Assembly (NCBI RefSeq): GCF_003268475.1
Contig: NZ_MCIF01000002.1
Span: forward strand, 3,580,671-3,644,670
From: Thermogemmatispora tikiterensis
GTDB lineage: Bacteria > Chloroflexota > Ktedonobacteria > Ktedonobacterales > Ktedonobacteraceae
DNA length: 64,000 nucleotides
Direction: 5' to 3'
Shown: positions 35,019 through 44,373 of the stretch, piece by piece
Layout of the letters: each line of letters opens with the position of its first letter
Position numbering within the stretch: the stretch's first letter is position 1
The notes under the pieces: model-generated
The model's input: the letters and a program-made list of their open reading frames with translations, nothing else
Told to the model about the DNA's origin: nothing
The model's database searches: none
Made by a program: the position numbers and the translations under genes

Positions 35019-36869
35019 ATGCACAATGCGATCACTGACGATCTGGAGGCTCTGCTGGAGGCTCTTCCTCCCAGCATCCACGAAGCGGTCGACCGCCTGG
35101 AGAACCGCGGTGAGCTGCTAGAGATCGTAATGGACCTGGGGCGTTTGCCCGAGGCCCGCTTCCCGGATGGAGAGGTGATCCTGAGCGACCAGCCTATCAC
35201 CTATGCCGACCTCGAATACGTAGTCGAACGCATCGGCGAGTTCGGCGATGATAACCGCGCTGGCATCGAGCGCACACTCCACCGCATCAGCGCCTTGCGC
35301 AATCGGAAGGGGCGTGTAGTCGGTCTGACCTGCCGCATTGGCCGCGCGGTGTTAGGCAGCATTGCCCTGATCCGCGATATCGTCGAGCAGGGCCAGTCGA
35401 TTCTGATCCTTGGTCGCCCGGGCGTAGGCAAAACGACGCTGCTGCGCGAGATCGCTCGCGTACTGGCCGATGAGGCTAATAAGCGAGTGGTGGTGGTCGA
35501 TACCTCCAACGAGATTGCCGGCGATGGCGATATCCCTCATCCCGGCATTGGGCGCGCGCGACGGATGCAGGTGGCTCATACCTCGATGCAGCATGCGGTC
35601 ATGATCGAGGCTGTGGAAAACCATATGCCCCAGGTGATCGTGATCGATGAAATTGGTACGGAGCTGGAAGCGCAGGCGGCGCGCACGATCGCAGAGCGTG
35701 GCGTCCAGCTGATTGCAACGGCGCACGGCAATTCGTTGAGTAACTTGCTGGTCAACCCGACGCTCTCCGACCTGGTGGGCGGTATCCAGACGGTGACGCT
35801 CGGTGATGAGGAGGCTCGCCGCCGCCATACGCAGAAGAGCATCCTGGAGCGTAAGGCTCCGCCAACCTTCGATGTGGTCGTGGAGCAGCAAAGCTGGCAG
35901 GAGCTGATCGTTCATCGCGATGTGGCGGAGACGGTGGACAATCTCTTGCGCGGCCAGCCGGTGATTGCCGAAGTGCGGACGCGCGATGAGGAGACAGGAC
36001 GGGTCTCAGTGCGCCGCGTGACGATCGGCGGCATGGAGCTGCCAGCCTGGGGCGGCGGCTCCGGCTCGTTCGCCGGACGCCAGGGGGGCTACCTCCCTTT
36101 CGACCGCTCGGCGGGCGGCTGGAACAATCTGCGCCAAATCGGCCAGGCGACCTGGCGCGACGTCGCCACGGCTGATCCTTTGCGCCGCAACGGGCAGTCG
36201 CCGCTCCCAGCGCTCGCGCCCAGCGGCCTGGCGGCCAACCTGCGCCGCTCGCCCTCCGGCCTGGTGACCCTGAGCAATACCGCGCCAGCTTTGACCTCGG
36301 AGGAGGTTCTGGCAACCGAGGAGGAGGCTCAGCAAGCCGTCGCTCCCTCTCCTCCCCAGCCGATCCGCATCTACCCCTTCGGGGTCAATCGCGATCGCCT
36401 GGAACAGGCTGCTCGCCAGCTCGGGGTGCCTGTGATCATTACGAAGAATGAGAATGAGGCCAATGCCGTTATCACACTCAAGAATTACTATCGCCGTCAG
36501 CCCGAGCGCTTGCAACAAGCCGCCGATGATCAGAAGACGATTATTATTCTGAAGAATAATACGGTGGCGCAAATGCAGCATGCCCTGGCGCGCATCTTCG
36601 CCCTCCCCGAGGAGGAGGATGACGAGGGCGGCTCCGGCTCGTCTGGCTCGCTAGCTGGACTGGCTCAGGATGAGGAGACTCGGCGCGCTCTCCTGGAGGC
36701 AGAGGACGCTATTCATCGCCTCTTGAACAATGGGCTGACTGCCGCCGAGCTGGCCCCCGCTAATGCTTATGTGCGCCGGCTACAGCATCAGCTCGCCAGC
36801 CGCTATAACCTGTTCTCGCGTAGTCGGGGCAAGGAGCCGAATCGGCGCGTGAAGATCTTCCGCAGTTGA
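35019..36869 (+). CDS. AAA-type ATPase with R3H domain (SpoIIIAA/Ycf45-like)
   Basis: 616 residues from ATG 35019, which has GAGGTGAT ten bases upstream; a GTG at 35004 overlapping the previous stop is an alternative. The N-terminal half is the SpoIIIAA/Ycf45-type ATPase: [12 protein letters not shown] (Walker A, ~132-143), [13 protein letters not shown], and [13 protein letters not shown] (Walker B). A Gly/Pro-rich linker follows. The C-terminal end has an R3H motif (RRLQH then LASRYNL), which binds single-stranded nucleic acid in other proteins. Chloroplast and bacterial relatives are annotated as R3H/single-stranded nucleic acid binding ATPases; the precise role is not established. Confidence 0.85.
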   Translation: MHNAITDDLEALLEALPPSIHEAVDRLENRGELLEIVMDLGRLPEARFPDGEVILSDQPITYADLEYVVERIGEFGDDNRAGIERTLHRISALRNRKGRVVGLTCRIGRAVLGSIALIRDIVEQGQSILILGRPGVGKTTLLREIARVLADEANKRVVVVDTSNEIAGDGDIPHPGIGRARRMQVAHTSMQHAVMIEAVENHMPQVIVIDEIGTELEAQAARTIAERGVQLIATAHGNSLSNLLVNPTLSDLVGGIQTVTLGDEEARRRHTQKSILERKAPPTFDVVVEQQSWQELIVHRDVAETVDNLLRGQPVIAEVRTRDEETGRVSVRRVTIGGMELPAWGGGSGSFAGRQGGYLPFDRSAGGWNNLRQIGQATWRDVATADPLRRNGQSPLPALAPSGLAANLRRSPSGLVTLSNTAPALTSEEVLATEEEAQQAVAPSPPQPIRIYPFGVNRDRLEQAARQLGVPVIITKNENEANAVITLKNYYRRQPERLQQAADDQKTIIILKNNTVAQMQHALARIFALPEEEDDEGGSGSSGSLAGLAQDEETRRALLEAEDAIHRLLNNGLTAAELAPANAYVRRLQHQLASRYNLFSRSRGKEPNRRVKIFRS

Positions 36870-37061
36870 GGGATAACGTCACGCTGTAGAACGGCGCGGC
36901 ACGGGTCCACTCGTCTCGCTTATTCGCTGGCTGGCTCGCTCGCAATGCCGGCTGGAGCCTGGTGAAAGGACGATGAGCGGCCCTCTGCCGCGCCGCACTC
37001 TGTCCGGCTGCCGCAGGACCGCCGGGCCTCGGGACAGGCCTGGCTCTCTCCCCGTATCCTC

Positions 37062-37091
37062 TTGCGCTTCACGCTAGCGCTGCGCTATAAT
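37062..37091 (+). promoter_or_regulatory. Promoter candidate for ilvA
   Basis: TTGCGC (37062-37067), 18-bp spacer, perfect TATAAT (37086-37091). Confidence 0.55.
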
Positions 37092-37114
37092 AGCCCCAAT
37101 TCGGAGGAGGAGAA

Positions 37115-37135
37115 ATGAGTGGCAGGCGAGCCTGA
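37115..37135 (+). CDS. Six-codon leader ORF ahead of ilvA
   Basis: GGAGGAGGAG is followed five bases later by an ATG and the frame MSGRRA-stop, about 20 nt after the predicted transcription start. It has a consensus ribosome site but encodes no isoleucine, leucine, valine or threonine codons, so it is not a classical attenuator peptide. It may be chance or may position ribosomes on the leader. Confidence 0.3.
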   Translation: MSGRRA

Positions 37136-37361
37136 CCCGTCAACAGCTGATAGGAAGCAGGCAGACCGGTCAATCTGGCGAGACAGCGGTTGGCTTGTGC
37201 TTGGGAGGGAGAAGATCAGTCGCTCGCGCTCCAGCGCAACGCCGCGCTGAGGGCAGAGGGAAGGTAAGGTCGAGAGAGGAGAGAGGCCAGGGAGAGAAGG
37301 AAGGAACCAGCCACAGTGCTGTGGTCAGGTCCAACATTCTGTGAAAGGAACTGCGCTACCT

Positions 37362-38687
37362 ATGCGTGTTGTGAACGATGATCATGCCACCGGTACCGGC
37401 GAGCCCGCAGATAGGGGAGGAACGCCTTCGGCCACTCCTGCTGCTGTCCTGTCGTCCTCTACAGCTCTCCCCGTGACGATCGCCGATATCTGGGAGGCGT
37501 ATAAGCTCCTGAAACCGTTGCTGCACCATACTCCGTTAACCCCCTCGCGCACGCTTCGAGAGATGACCGGGGCCGAGGTCTATTTGAAGGCCGAGAATAT
37601 GCAGCGCTCTGGCTCGTTTAAGGTGCGTGGGGCGAGCTTTAAGCTCTCACGTCTGAGCGAGCAGGATTATCAACGCGGCGTGATTGCGGCCTCTGCCGGC
37701 AACCATGCTCAGGGCGTGGCCATTGCCGCGGCCCAGCATAAGATCCCCTGTACAATTGTGATGCCAGAGACCGCTCCCCTGGCCAAGGTGATGGCAACCC
37801 AGGGCTATGGGGCCGAGGTGGTGCTGCATGGCTTTACTTATGATGATGCTTATCAGCGCTGCCTGGAGCTGCGGGAGCAGACGGGGGCTACCTTTATCCA
37901 TGCCTTTGATGATCCCGATATCATCGCCGGTCAGGGAACGCTTGGCCTGGAGATGCTCAGCGATCTCCCCGATGCCGATGCCATCCTGGTCCCCATCGGC
38001 GGTGGAGGCTTGATTGCTGGCATTGCCATCGCTGCTCGCGCTTTGCGTCCCAATATTACGATTATCGGCGTGCAGGCCGCGGGCGCCCCTAGCTGTCGCA
38101 GCTCGCTTGATGCGGGCAAACCGCTGGAGCTGCCCGCAATTACAACGGTGGCCGATGGTATCGCGGTCAAGCGGCCCGGCGAGCTGACCTTCTCGGTCAT
38201 CCAGCGCCTGGTCGATGACGTGGTCCTGGTTGACGACGAGGCGATTATCAGCGCGGTCCTCTTCCTCATGGAGCGCTGCAAGATGCTGGTCGAGGGAGCG
38301 GGCGCTGCCGGCGTGGCAGCTCTGCTGAGTGGTACCGTCAAACTGCCGGGCAAAAAGGTGCTGGTTCCTCTTACGGGCGGTAATATCGACATCAACCTCG
38401 TGGGCCGCTTCATCGAGCACGGCCTGGCCGCCGCCGGTCGCTATTTTGTGATCCATACCCGCCTGGAAGATCGTCCAGGCGAGTTGATGCGCTTCCTGGG
38501 TATCATCGCCGATATGCGCATCAACGTGATCGACGTGCGCCATCAGCGCATATCAAGCCATCTTCCCATCATGCAGCGCGAAGAGACGCTGACGCTGGAG
38601 ACGCGCGATCGGGCGCAGTGTGAGCAGCTGCTAGAGCGTCTGCGAGCTGCTGGTTACGTAGTAGAAGAGGCGCAGTCGCTGGATTGA
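37362..38687 (+). CDS. ilvA: Threonine ammonia-lyase (biosynthetic-type, with ACT domain)
   Basis: 441 residues from ATG 37362 (AAAGGAA upstream; a GTG 21 bp earlier has no ribosome site). It converts threonine to 2-oxobutyrate and ammonia with PLP, feeding isoleucine synthesis. The PLP lysine lies in GSFKVRGA (Lys87), with SAGNHAQG and the phosphate-binding GGGGLIAGIA. A single C-terminal ACT domain (~365-440, HTRLEDRPGELMRFLGIIAD) suggests allosteric control by amino acids. The first ~35 residues are a polar extension. It stands alone with its own long leader. Confidence 0.93.
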   Translation: MRVVNDDHATGTGEPADRGGTPSATPAAVLSSSTALPVTIADIWEAYKLLKPLLHHTPLTPSRTLREMTGAEVYLKAENMQRSGSFKVRGASFKLSRLSEQDYQRGVIAASAGNHAQGVAIAAAQHKIPCTIVMPETAPLAKVMATQGYGAEVVLHGFTYDDAYQRCLELREQTGATFIHAFDDPDIIAGQGTLGLEMLSDLPDADAILVPIGGGGLIAGIAIAARALRPNITIIGVQAAGAPSCRSSLDAGKPLELPAITTVADGIAVKRPGELTFSVIQRLVDDVVLVDDEAIISAVLFLMERCKMLVEGAGAAGVAALLSGTVKLPGKKVLVPLTGGNIDINLVGRFIEHGLAAAGRYFVIHTRLEDRPGELMRFLGIIADMRINVIDVRHQRISSHLPIMQREETLTLETRDRAQCEQLLERLRAAGYVVEEAQSLD

Positions 38688-39124
38688 GCCAGGCCTGTGG
38701 CGCTGTCGTTTGATCACTGGTCTCTGGGCCAGGCCAGCATCGGCGACTGTTCTGGAGCTGGTCGTAGCTGGGCATCCTCTCCTCATCGCTGCCTAGATTC
38801 TCCTCCAGAATGTCCTGAGTGCCGCGTTCAATCCTGTGAATGAATGGGGTCGGAGGGGCATTCTGGCCATCGGTGGAAGTCGGCTGCAGAGCGTTGGCGC
38901 AGCAATCGTGAGGGACCTGGCAAAGGCATGGGTGGGTATTGTTCACTGCCTTTATCCCTCTCGTCCTGGTTTCCGGCTCTATTCCAGGAGAAGCCCCTTA
39001 ATGGAGGAGCCAATTGCTATGCTTGGTCTGCTCCGCTATAATGGCTGGCGAGTGTTCATCCAGAAATGAGTAAGAAGAGACTGCAGCGAGATCAAGTAGT
39101 TAAGAGAAGGAGCCGGGGAAGATC
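38688..39124. other. Intergenic region, ilvA to FHA-ABC gene
   Basis: No gene is seen in this 437-bp region. A promoter lies at its downstream end. Confidence 0.4.
39014..39042 (+). promoter_or_regulatory. Promoter of the FHA-ABC gene
   Basis: TTGCTA (39014-39019), 17-bp spacer, perfect TATAAT (39037-39042); the start codon is 83 bp downstream of the -10. Confidence 0.6.
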
Positions 39125-42100
39125 ATGGATGCTGTCAACAGTTCGCCGGGCCTGGCCACCCTGCGTTTTCTGACAGGCCCCTTGGCGGGCACGACGGTGC
39201 AAATCGCCAAAACGGTCACGACCCTTGGGCGCGAGCCGAGCAACGATATCGTGATTTCCGATCCGACGGTTTCGCGCCAGCATGCTCGTTTGCTCTGCGA
39301 GAACGGGACCTGGATCATCGAGAAGCTGAGTCCTCAAAATACGCTGATCGTTAACCAGCGACAGGTGCAGCGGGAGACCATACATGATCGAGACACGATT
39401 GGGCTTGGGCCAGGAACTACCTTTCTCTTTCTACTAGCGGCAGGGCAAGCGGGAGGTAGCAGTGGCAGTGGTGGAAGTGCTGAGAGAGTCTCGCCGGTTG
39501 CGAGCGGAGGAAGAGCAGGCGCTGGGGAGGTCAGGCAGCCACAGCCGCCGCCAGTGGTGGCGCCGACGCCCACGCCAGTCCCAGGGCCGGGCGCAGTGCC
39601 TGCCGGAGCGGTACCGGTGACAGGTGAAGGGGGAACTGAGCGTGTTGATTCCGAACTCTTCAAGGCCCAGCTGGCAGCGATGGCAGGTGGGAGTGCAGGG
39701 GCTCCCCAGGCCCAGGGCGTGCCGTCGCTGGAGATCAGCAGCAACGTACGGCAGGAAAAGCTGATCTATCCACTCAATAAGCCGGTCATCAACATTGGGC
39801 GTGATCCCTCCAACGATATTGTCATTCCGGAGCCGATCATCTCGGCCTTCCATGCCCAGATCGTCTTTGATGGCAATCAGCCCTATATTGTGCACCCGCA
39901 TCCGGCGCGCGGGCGAACGCTCAACGGCCTGCTCTATCGTGGCCAACGGATTCGCGGCGACGAGCAGTTTCGCAAGCCGCTAGAGCGCGGTGATATTTTC
40001 CGCATTGGTGATGAGCATGGTACCCTGGTCACGCTGGCCTACAACGATGGCAGCGGCCAGATACAGGAGATGCTGCCCGAGATCCATCCGGTCCCCCTGG
40101 GGGCGCCTGTCATCACAATCGGGCGCCATCGCGATAACATGCTGGTGCTCAGCCATCCCCAGGTCTCGGGCCATCATGCTCGTCTGGAGCGCCTGGCCGA
40201 TGGCAGTTATCGCATCGTCGATCTTGGCAGTACCAACCATGTCTATGTCAACGGGCAGCGCGTGGGTCAGCGCCTCCTGATGCCCGGCGACGAGATTCGC
40301 ATCGGCCCCTTCAAACTGGTCTATACCGGTACGGAACTGACGCAGCACGACGAGAGCCGCAGCATTCGCATCGATGCTCTGCATCTGAAGCGCTACGGTA
40401 CACATCACATGCTGCTCCTGCAAGACATCTCGCTGGTGATTCCGCCGCGCAAATTCGTCGCCGTGGTCGGCGGCTCGGGGGCCGGAAAATCGACGCTGAT
40501 GGATGCTCTCAACGGGTTGCGACCAGCTGAAGAGGGGCTGGTCCTCTACAACGGGCAGGACTATTACAAGAACCTGGCCGCCTTCAGTACGCAGCTGGGC
40601 TATGTCCCCCAGGATGACATTGTCCATCGTGACCTGACGGTGGAGCGTGTGCTCTACTACGCCGCCAAATTGCGCCTGCCTGAAGATTTCACTCACGAGC
40701 AGATTCAGAAGCGCATCGAAGAGGTGCTGGAAGACGTCGAGATGACTCACCGACGCCATCTCCTGGTGAGCAAGCTCTCCGGCGGCCAGCGCAAGCGCGT
40801 CTCGATCGCAATGGAGCTGCTGGCGAATCCCAGCGTCTTCTTCCTGGATGAGCCGACCTCGGGGCTTGATCCCGGGCTGGACCGCAAGATGATGCTGCTG
40901 CTGCGTCGCCTGGCTGATAAGGGCCACACCATTATTCTGGTGACACATGCGACGACCAATATCAATGTCTGTGACTATATCTGTTTTCTGGCCCCGGGCG
41001 GCTATCTGGCCTATTTTGGGCCACCTGAGGAGGCCAAACAGTTCTTTGGGCGCAGCGACTTCGCGGAAATCTACAGTCTCCTGGAACCAACCGACGACAA
41101 TCCCAACGTGCCCCAGCAGGCAGCAGAGCGCTTTAAGCAGTCAGCCGATTATCAGAAGTATGTGGCCATGCCGCTGAGCACGGGCCCGGCGAGCCGCCTT
41201 AATCAGCCGGTTACTCAGACTGCCGCTGTCAAACCGCCGAAGCGTGGCAATCCCTGGCGGCAGTTCTGGCTGCTCTCCTTCCGTTACCTGGAATTGCTCA
41301 AGAACGACGTTGGGAACCTGCTCATTCTGCTCCTACAGGCGCCGGTGATCGGCCTGATCCTCTTCTTCCTGGCCGGGCACGGCACTTTTGATTCGAGCAG
41401 TATCGCCAATTGTCAGACGAATCCGCCGCCGTCGGGCCTGCCTGCTATTCCGATCACGGTGCCTAATGGCAACAAATATGACTGCCAGAACGTGGTGAAT
41501 GCTTTGCAGACACCCCAGGGTCAGGCCCTACTCGCGCAGAAAGGGCTGACCGAGGACCAGGCGCTGAACTACTATATTACTCCGGGCTCGGGCGGCGATG
41601 CGCAGAAGATCCTCTTCATCATGGCTTTTGCCGCTGTCATGTTCGGCTGCATCAATGGGGCGCGCGAGATCGTCAAAGAGGCACCCATCTATCGGCGCGA
41701 GCGGGCAGTGAACCTGGGCATCATTCCCTATATGTTCTCCAAAATCGCCGTGCTGGGCCTGCTCTGTCTGTTGCAGAGCCTGGTGCTGGTGGTGATGGTC
41801 AACCTGAAGGCTCCCTTCCATCAGGGGATCTTCCTGCCTGTCGGACTGGAGATCTACATTACTATGGCCCTTACCTCGCTGGCAGGCCTCATGCTGGGAC
41901 TGACCATCTCGGCTATTGCCCCCAACAATGACCGGGCGATGAGCTTCGTCCCAATTGTGCTTATTCCCCAGGTCATTTTCTCGGGAATCATCTTCTCCCT
42001 TCAGGGACCACTCTTGCAATTTCTGGGGGCCTTCTTTGCCGCTCGCTGGGCGATGGCAGCTCTCGGCTCCTCGATCGGGCTGCATGGCGATAAGTTGGGG

Positions 42101-42268
42101 GCCGACGGCTTCTCCTATCATGGGACGCTCTTCCCGACTTACGACGGTCATAGCCAGGCTGAGGCAGTCTTCCATTTGCTCTTGACCTGGTTTGCCCTGG
42201 CGCTGATGATCGTCATTCTCGCCCTGCTGATCGCCTACTTCCTGAGACGCAAGGATGTGCGGCGCTAG
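39125..42268 (+). CDS. Triple-FHA ABCG-type transporter (FHA-FHA-FHA-ATPase-permease)
   Basis: 1047 residues. Domains in order: FHA1 (~15-100: TLGREPSNDIVISD, SRQHARL); a Pro/Gly-rich linker; FHA2 (~200-300: NIGRDPSNDIVIPE, then SAFHAQI, lacking the usual SxxH Arg context); FHA3 (~315-400: TIGRHRDNMLVLSHPQVSGHHARL, LGSTNHVYVNG). The ABC ATPase (~415-640) has Walker A GGSGAGKST near 450, signature LSGGQRKR near 551 and FLDEPTSGLD. An ABC-2 type permease with about six helices (~715-1040) ends the chain. FHA domains bind phosphothreonine, so Ser/Thr kinase control of an exporter is likely; substrate unknown. A half-transporter of this form should dimerise. Confidence 0.9.
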   Translation: MDAVNSSPGLATLRFLTGPLAGTTVQIAKTVTTLGREPSNDIVISDPTVSRQHARLLCENGTWIIEKLSPQNTLIVNQRQVQRETIHDRDTIGLGPGTTFLFLLAAGQAGGSSGSGGSAERVSPVASGGRAGAGEVRQPQPPPVVAPTPTPVPGPGAVPAGAVPVTGEGGTERVDSELFKAQLAAMAGGSAGAPQAQGVPSLEISSNVRQEKLIYPLNKPVINIGRDPSNDIVIPEPIISAFHAQIVFDGNQPYIVHPHPARGRTLNGLLYRGQRIRGDEQFRKPLERGDIFRIGDEHGTLVTLAYNDGSGQIQEMLPEIHPVPLGAPVITIGRHRDNMLVLSHPQVSGHHARLERLADGSYRIVDLGSTNHVYVNGQRVGQRLLMPGDEIRIGPFKLVYTGTELTQHDESRSIRIDALHLKRYGTHHMLLLQDISLVIPPRKFVAVVGGSGAGKSTLMDALNGLRPAEEGLVLYNGQDYYKNLAAFSTQLGYVPQDDIVHRDLTVERVLYYAAKLRLPEDFTHEQIQKRIEEVLEDVEMTHRRHLLVSKLSGGQRKRVSIAMELLANPSVFFLDEPTSGLDPGLDRKMMLLLRRLADKGHTIILVTHATTNINVCDYICFLAPGGYLAYFGPPEEAKQFFGRSDFAEIYSLLEPTDDNPNVPQQAAERFKQSADYQKYVAMPLSTGPASRLNQPVTQTAAVKPPKRGNPWRQFWLLSFRYLELLKNDVGNLLILLLQAPVIGLILFFLAGHGTFDSSSIANCQTNPPPSGLPAIPITVPNGNKYDCQNVVNALQTPQGQALLAQKGLTEDQALNYYITPGSGGDAQKILFIMAFAAVMFGCINGAREIVKEAPIYRRERAVNLGIIPYMFSKIAVLGLLCLLQSLVLVVMVNLKAPFHQGIFLPVGLEIYITMALTSLAGLMLGLTISAIAPNNDRAMSFVPIVLIPQVIFSGIIFSLQGPLLQFLGAFFAARWAMAALGSSIGLHGDKLGADGFSYHGTLFPTYDGHSQAEAVFHLLLTWFALALMIVILALLIAYFLRRKDVRR

Positions 42269-42330
42269 CTGATCTGGAGACAACTGATTCGTCACCCTCA
42301 TAGATCCCGCGCCAGATGACGCGAGGCGCT

Positions 42331-42366
42331 CTTCGCTCTCCTCTTCTACCAGAGCGGAGAGCGAAG
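42331..42366. terminator. Hairpin after the FHA-ABC gene
   Basis: A perfect 11-bp stem CTTCGCTCTCC (42331-42341) with GGAGAGCGAAG (42356-42366) and a 14-nt loop. No T-run follows, so it is terminator-like only by position and strength. Confidence 0.5.
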
Positions 42367-42450
42367 GAATAGCAAGGAACAGCGAGAAACGGCGGCAGGA
42401 TATCGGGCATAAAGGCGAAGAGGGGCGCATGGTACTTCTTGGCATCTTGC

Positions 42451-42508
42451 TTGATCGCACTTTTCACCTTATGTTATTGTAACAATGTTCTTATCCGGGT
42501 ACACCCGG
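42451..42508 (+). promoter_or_regulatory. coaBC promoter candidate with adjacent palindrome
   Basis: TTGATC (42451-42456), 18-bp spacer, TATTGT (42475-42480). The palindrome CCGGGT-AC-ACCCGG (42495-42508) lies just after the expected start site, a position typical of a repressor operator. A smaller palindrome ATTGT-A-ACAAT (42476-42486) overlaps the -10. Confidence 0.4.
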
Positions 42509-42524
42509 GCCAGTTCTGGGAACA

Positions 42525-43913
42525 ATGAGTGAGCGAGCGAGCGGACGGGCAACAGGGAAAGTGTTACTTAACAGGCGTATTATCGTCGGCATTTGCGGAG
42601 GAATCGCCTGCTATAAGGCTGCTGATCTGGTGAGTAAGTTGCAGCAGGCGGGTGCGCTCGTTGATGTGATCATGACGGAGCGCGCTGAAGAGTTTGTACG
42701 TCCGCTGACGTTCGCCGCTCTGAGTCATCGGCCCGTCTATAGCGATCTGTGGCAGGCGGCAGAGCATGCCGCCGAGTTGCACATTGAGCTGGCGCGCGCT
42801 GCTGAGCTGCTGGCGGTGGTGCCGGCAACGGCTAATACGATTGCCAAGCTGGCTCACGGAATCGCCGATAATTTGCTGACGGCGGTGGCCCTGGCCACAC
42901 GGGCCCCGCTCTTGCTGGCTCCGGCGATGGATGCTGAGATGTATGAGCATCCGGCGACCCAGGCGAATCTAGCCCTGCTGCGCGAGCGCGGAGCCCATGT
43001 GGTCCCGCCAGAGGTGGGGCATCTGGCTTCCGGGGCGATCGGCCCCGGGCGGCTGCCAGAGACGCCCGTCCTGCTGGGGGCTGTGCGCTGGCTGCTAGGC
43101 CGTACTGGCGACCTGGCGGGTCGGCGCGTCGTTGTTACTGCCGGCGGTACCCGCGAGCCAGTCGATCCAGTCCGCTTCCTGGGGAATCGCTCTTCCGGGA
43201 AGATGGGCTTTGCTCTGGCCGCTGAGGCCCTGGCCCGCGGCGCTCAGGTGCGGCTGATCTCCGCCCCAACGGCGCTGACTCCTCCCTATGGAGCGGAGTT
43301 TGTGGAGGTGGAGACAACCCTCCAGATGCTGGAGGCTGTCCGCCAGGCCGTGGCAACTGCCGATGTATTGGTGATGAATGCGGCAGTGGCCGATTTCCGC
43401 CCCGCTGCCCCTGCGCCGCGCAAGATCAAGAAGGAGGAGCTTAGGGCCGATGAGGGCGCGCGCGCTGATGCCCAGGCTGAGGCCGAGGAGGTGCTGACGC
43501 TGCGCCTGGTGCGCAATCCCGATATCTTGCAGGAACTCACACACCTCTCTGCCGCACAGACGGATACCGCTGCTGCGGCCCGCCCGGCGCCAGCCCCGCC
43601 GGCAGAGGTGTCTGAGTCGTCACTCTCGCGCTCGTCGGAAACGCCTGCTCGCCCACGCCGCCTGATCCGCGTTGGCTTTGCCGCCGAGACCCATGACGTG
43701 CTCTCCTACGCCCGGCAGAAGCTGGCGCAGAAGAGCCTGGATCTCCTGGTCGCCAACGATGTGACTCGCCCCGATAGTGGCTTCGGCTCCGATACCAATA
43801 AGGTCTATATCTTCCACGCCGATGGCGGCTTGGAGGAGCTGCCAGTCATGCCGAAGGAGGAGGTCGCGGCTGCCATCTGGGATCGGATCGTCCCTTTGCT
43901 AGGGACGAACTAA
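42525..43913 (+). CDS. coaBC: Bifunctional phosphopantothenoylcysteine decarboxylase / phosphopantothenate-cysteine ligase (CoaBC)
   Basis: 462 residues. The N-terminal flavin decarboxylase (CoaC, ~18-185) has GICGGIACYK, ELHIELA with the catalytic His, VVPATANTIAKLAHGIADNL and PAMDAEMY. The substrate-clamp segment reads GHLASGAIGPGRLPE, with Ser where E. coli has the catalytic Cys158; several other phyla also lack it. The C-terminal ligase (CoaB, ~200-460) has VTAGGTREPVDPVRFLGNRSSGKMG, AAVADFRP and the KIKK lysines, interrupted by an Ala/Pro/Ser-rich insertion (~315-375). It makes 4'-phosphopantetheine from 4'-phosphopantothenate and cysteine for coenzyme A. Confidence 0.93.
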   Translation: MSERASGRATGKVLLNRRIIVGICGGIACYKAADLVSKLQQAGALVDVIMTERAEEFVRPLTFAALSHRPVYSDLWQAAEHAAELHIELARAAELLAVVPATANTIAKLAHGIADNLLTAVALATRAPLLLAPAMDAEMYEHPATQANLALLRERGAHVVPPEVGHLASGAIGPGRLPETPVLLGAVRWLLGRTGDLAGRRVVVTAGGTREPVDPVRFLGNRSSGKMGFALAAEALARGAQVRLISAPTALTPPYGAEFVEVETTLQMLEAVRQAVATADVLVMNAAVADFRPAAPAPRKIKKEELRADEGARADAQAEAEEVLTLRLVRNPDILQELTHLSAAQTDTAAAARPAPAPPAEVSESSLSRSSETPARPRRLIRVGFAAETHDVLSYARQKLAQKSLDLLVANDVTRPDSGFGSDTNKVYIFHADGGLEELPVMPKEEVAAAIWDRIVPLLGTN

Positions 43914-43992
43914 GTTGGGAGGACGTGGCTTTGTGATGGGTGCTTTGCTCTTAGAATTGTTGGGTACACGGAGTACGCAGGAGGAGTCCGCT

Positions 43993-44373
43993 ATGGAACG
44001 CAGTGCTAGTGCTGGTTTCGAAGGCATCGCTCAGCTGCTGCTGGAGCAGAAGAAATTGATGGAGGCCCTGGAGGCCGAGAACCGCGAGCTGCGCCGCCAG
44101 CTCGCCGATCTGCGCCGCGGCATCGGAATCGCCGTGGTGATCGAGGGAAAGACCATTCAGCTGGCTACTGATCAGCCAATGGCTCAGTCTCAGGCCGCTC
44201 TGCAAAGTTTGCAGAATCTCCAGAGCACTCCTGTGACGCCGAGTGCAGCTCAGAATGCCAGTTACCCCTCTCAGCCTATGCGCCAAACTGGTAGCCAACA
44301 GTCGGTGAATCTGAACGAGAAGCGGGAGAATGGGAACAACCGCAGCCCGCTTGCTGACAGCTTCGTTCTCTAG
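43993..44373 (+). CDS. Small coiled-coil protein, function unknown
   Basis: 126 residues from ATG 43993, which has an excellent ribosome site (CAGGAGGAG, ~8 bp upstream). TTG 43915, GTG 43933 and ATG 43936 in the same frame are alternatives with poorer spacing. Residues ~10-45 form a strongly charged heptad pattern (QLLLEQKKLMEALEAENRELRRQLADL), followed by a short beta-like segment (GIAVVIEGKTIQL) and a disordered Gln/Ser/Asn-rich tail. No family recognised. It begins 79 bp after coaBC and is likely in the same transcript. Confidence 0.6.
   Translation: MERSASAGFEGIAQLLLEQKKLMEALEAENRELRRQLADLRRGIGIAVVIEGKTIQLATDQPMAQSQAALQSLQNLQSTPVTPSAAQNASYPSQPMRQTGSQQSVNLNEKRENGNNRSPLADSFVL

Larger units (their letters stand above)
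36870..37361. other. Intergenic region and long ilvA leader
   Basis: This ~490-bp stretch holds the candidate ilvA promoter at 37062-37091 and a ~270-nt purine-rich leader with a six-codon ORF at its start. I searched for a T-box or other known riboswitch signature by eye and saw none. Confidence 0.4.

Noticed and set aside
37092-37361. T-box or other amino-acid riboswitch in the ilvA leader.
   Set aside because: No T-box sequence, specifier loop or antiterminator could be found by eye.
39980-40948. 322-codon minus-strand frame opposite the FHA-ABC gene.
   Set aside because: It is antisense to the FHA and ABC ATPase domains; His/Gln-rich shadow translation.
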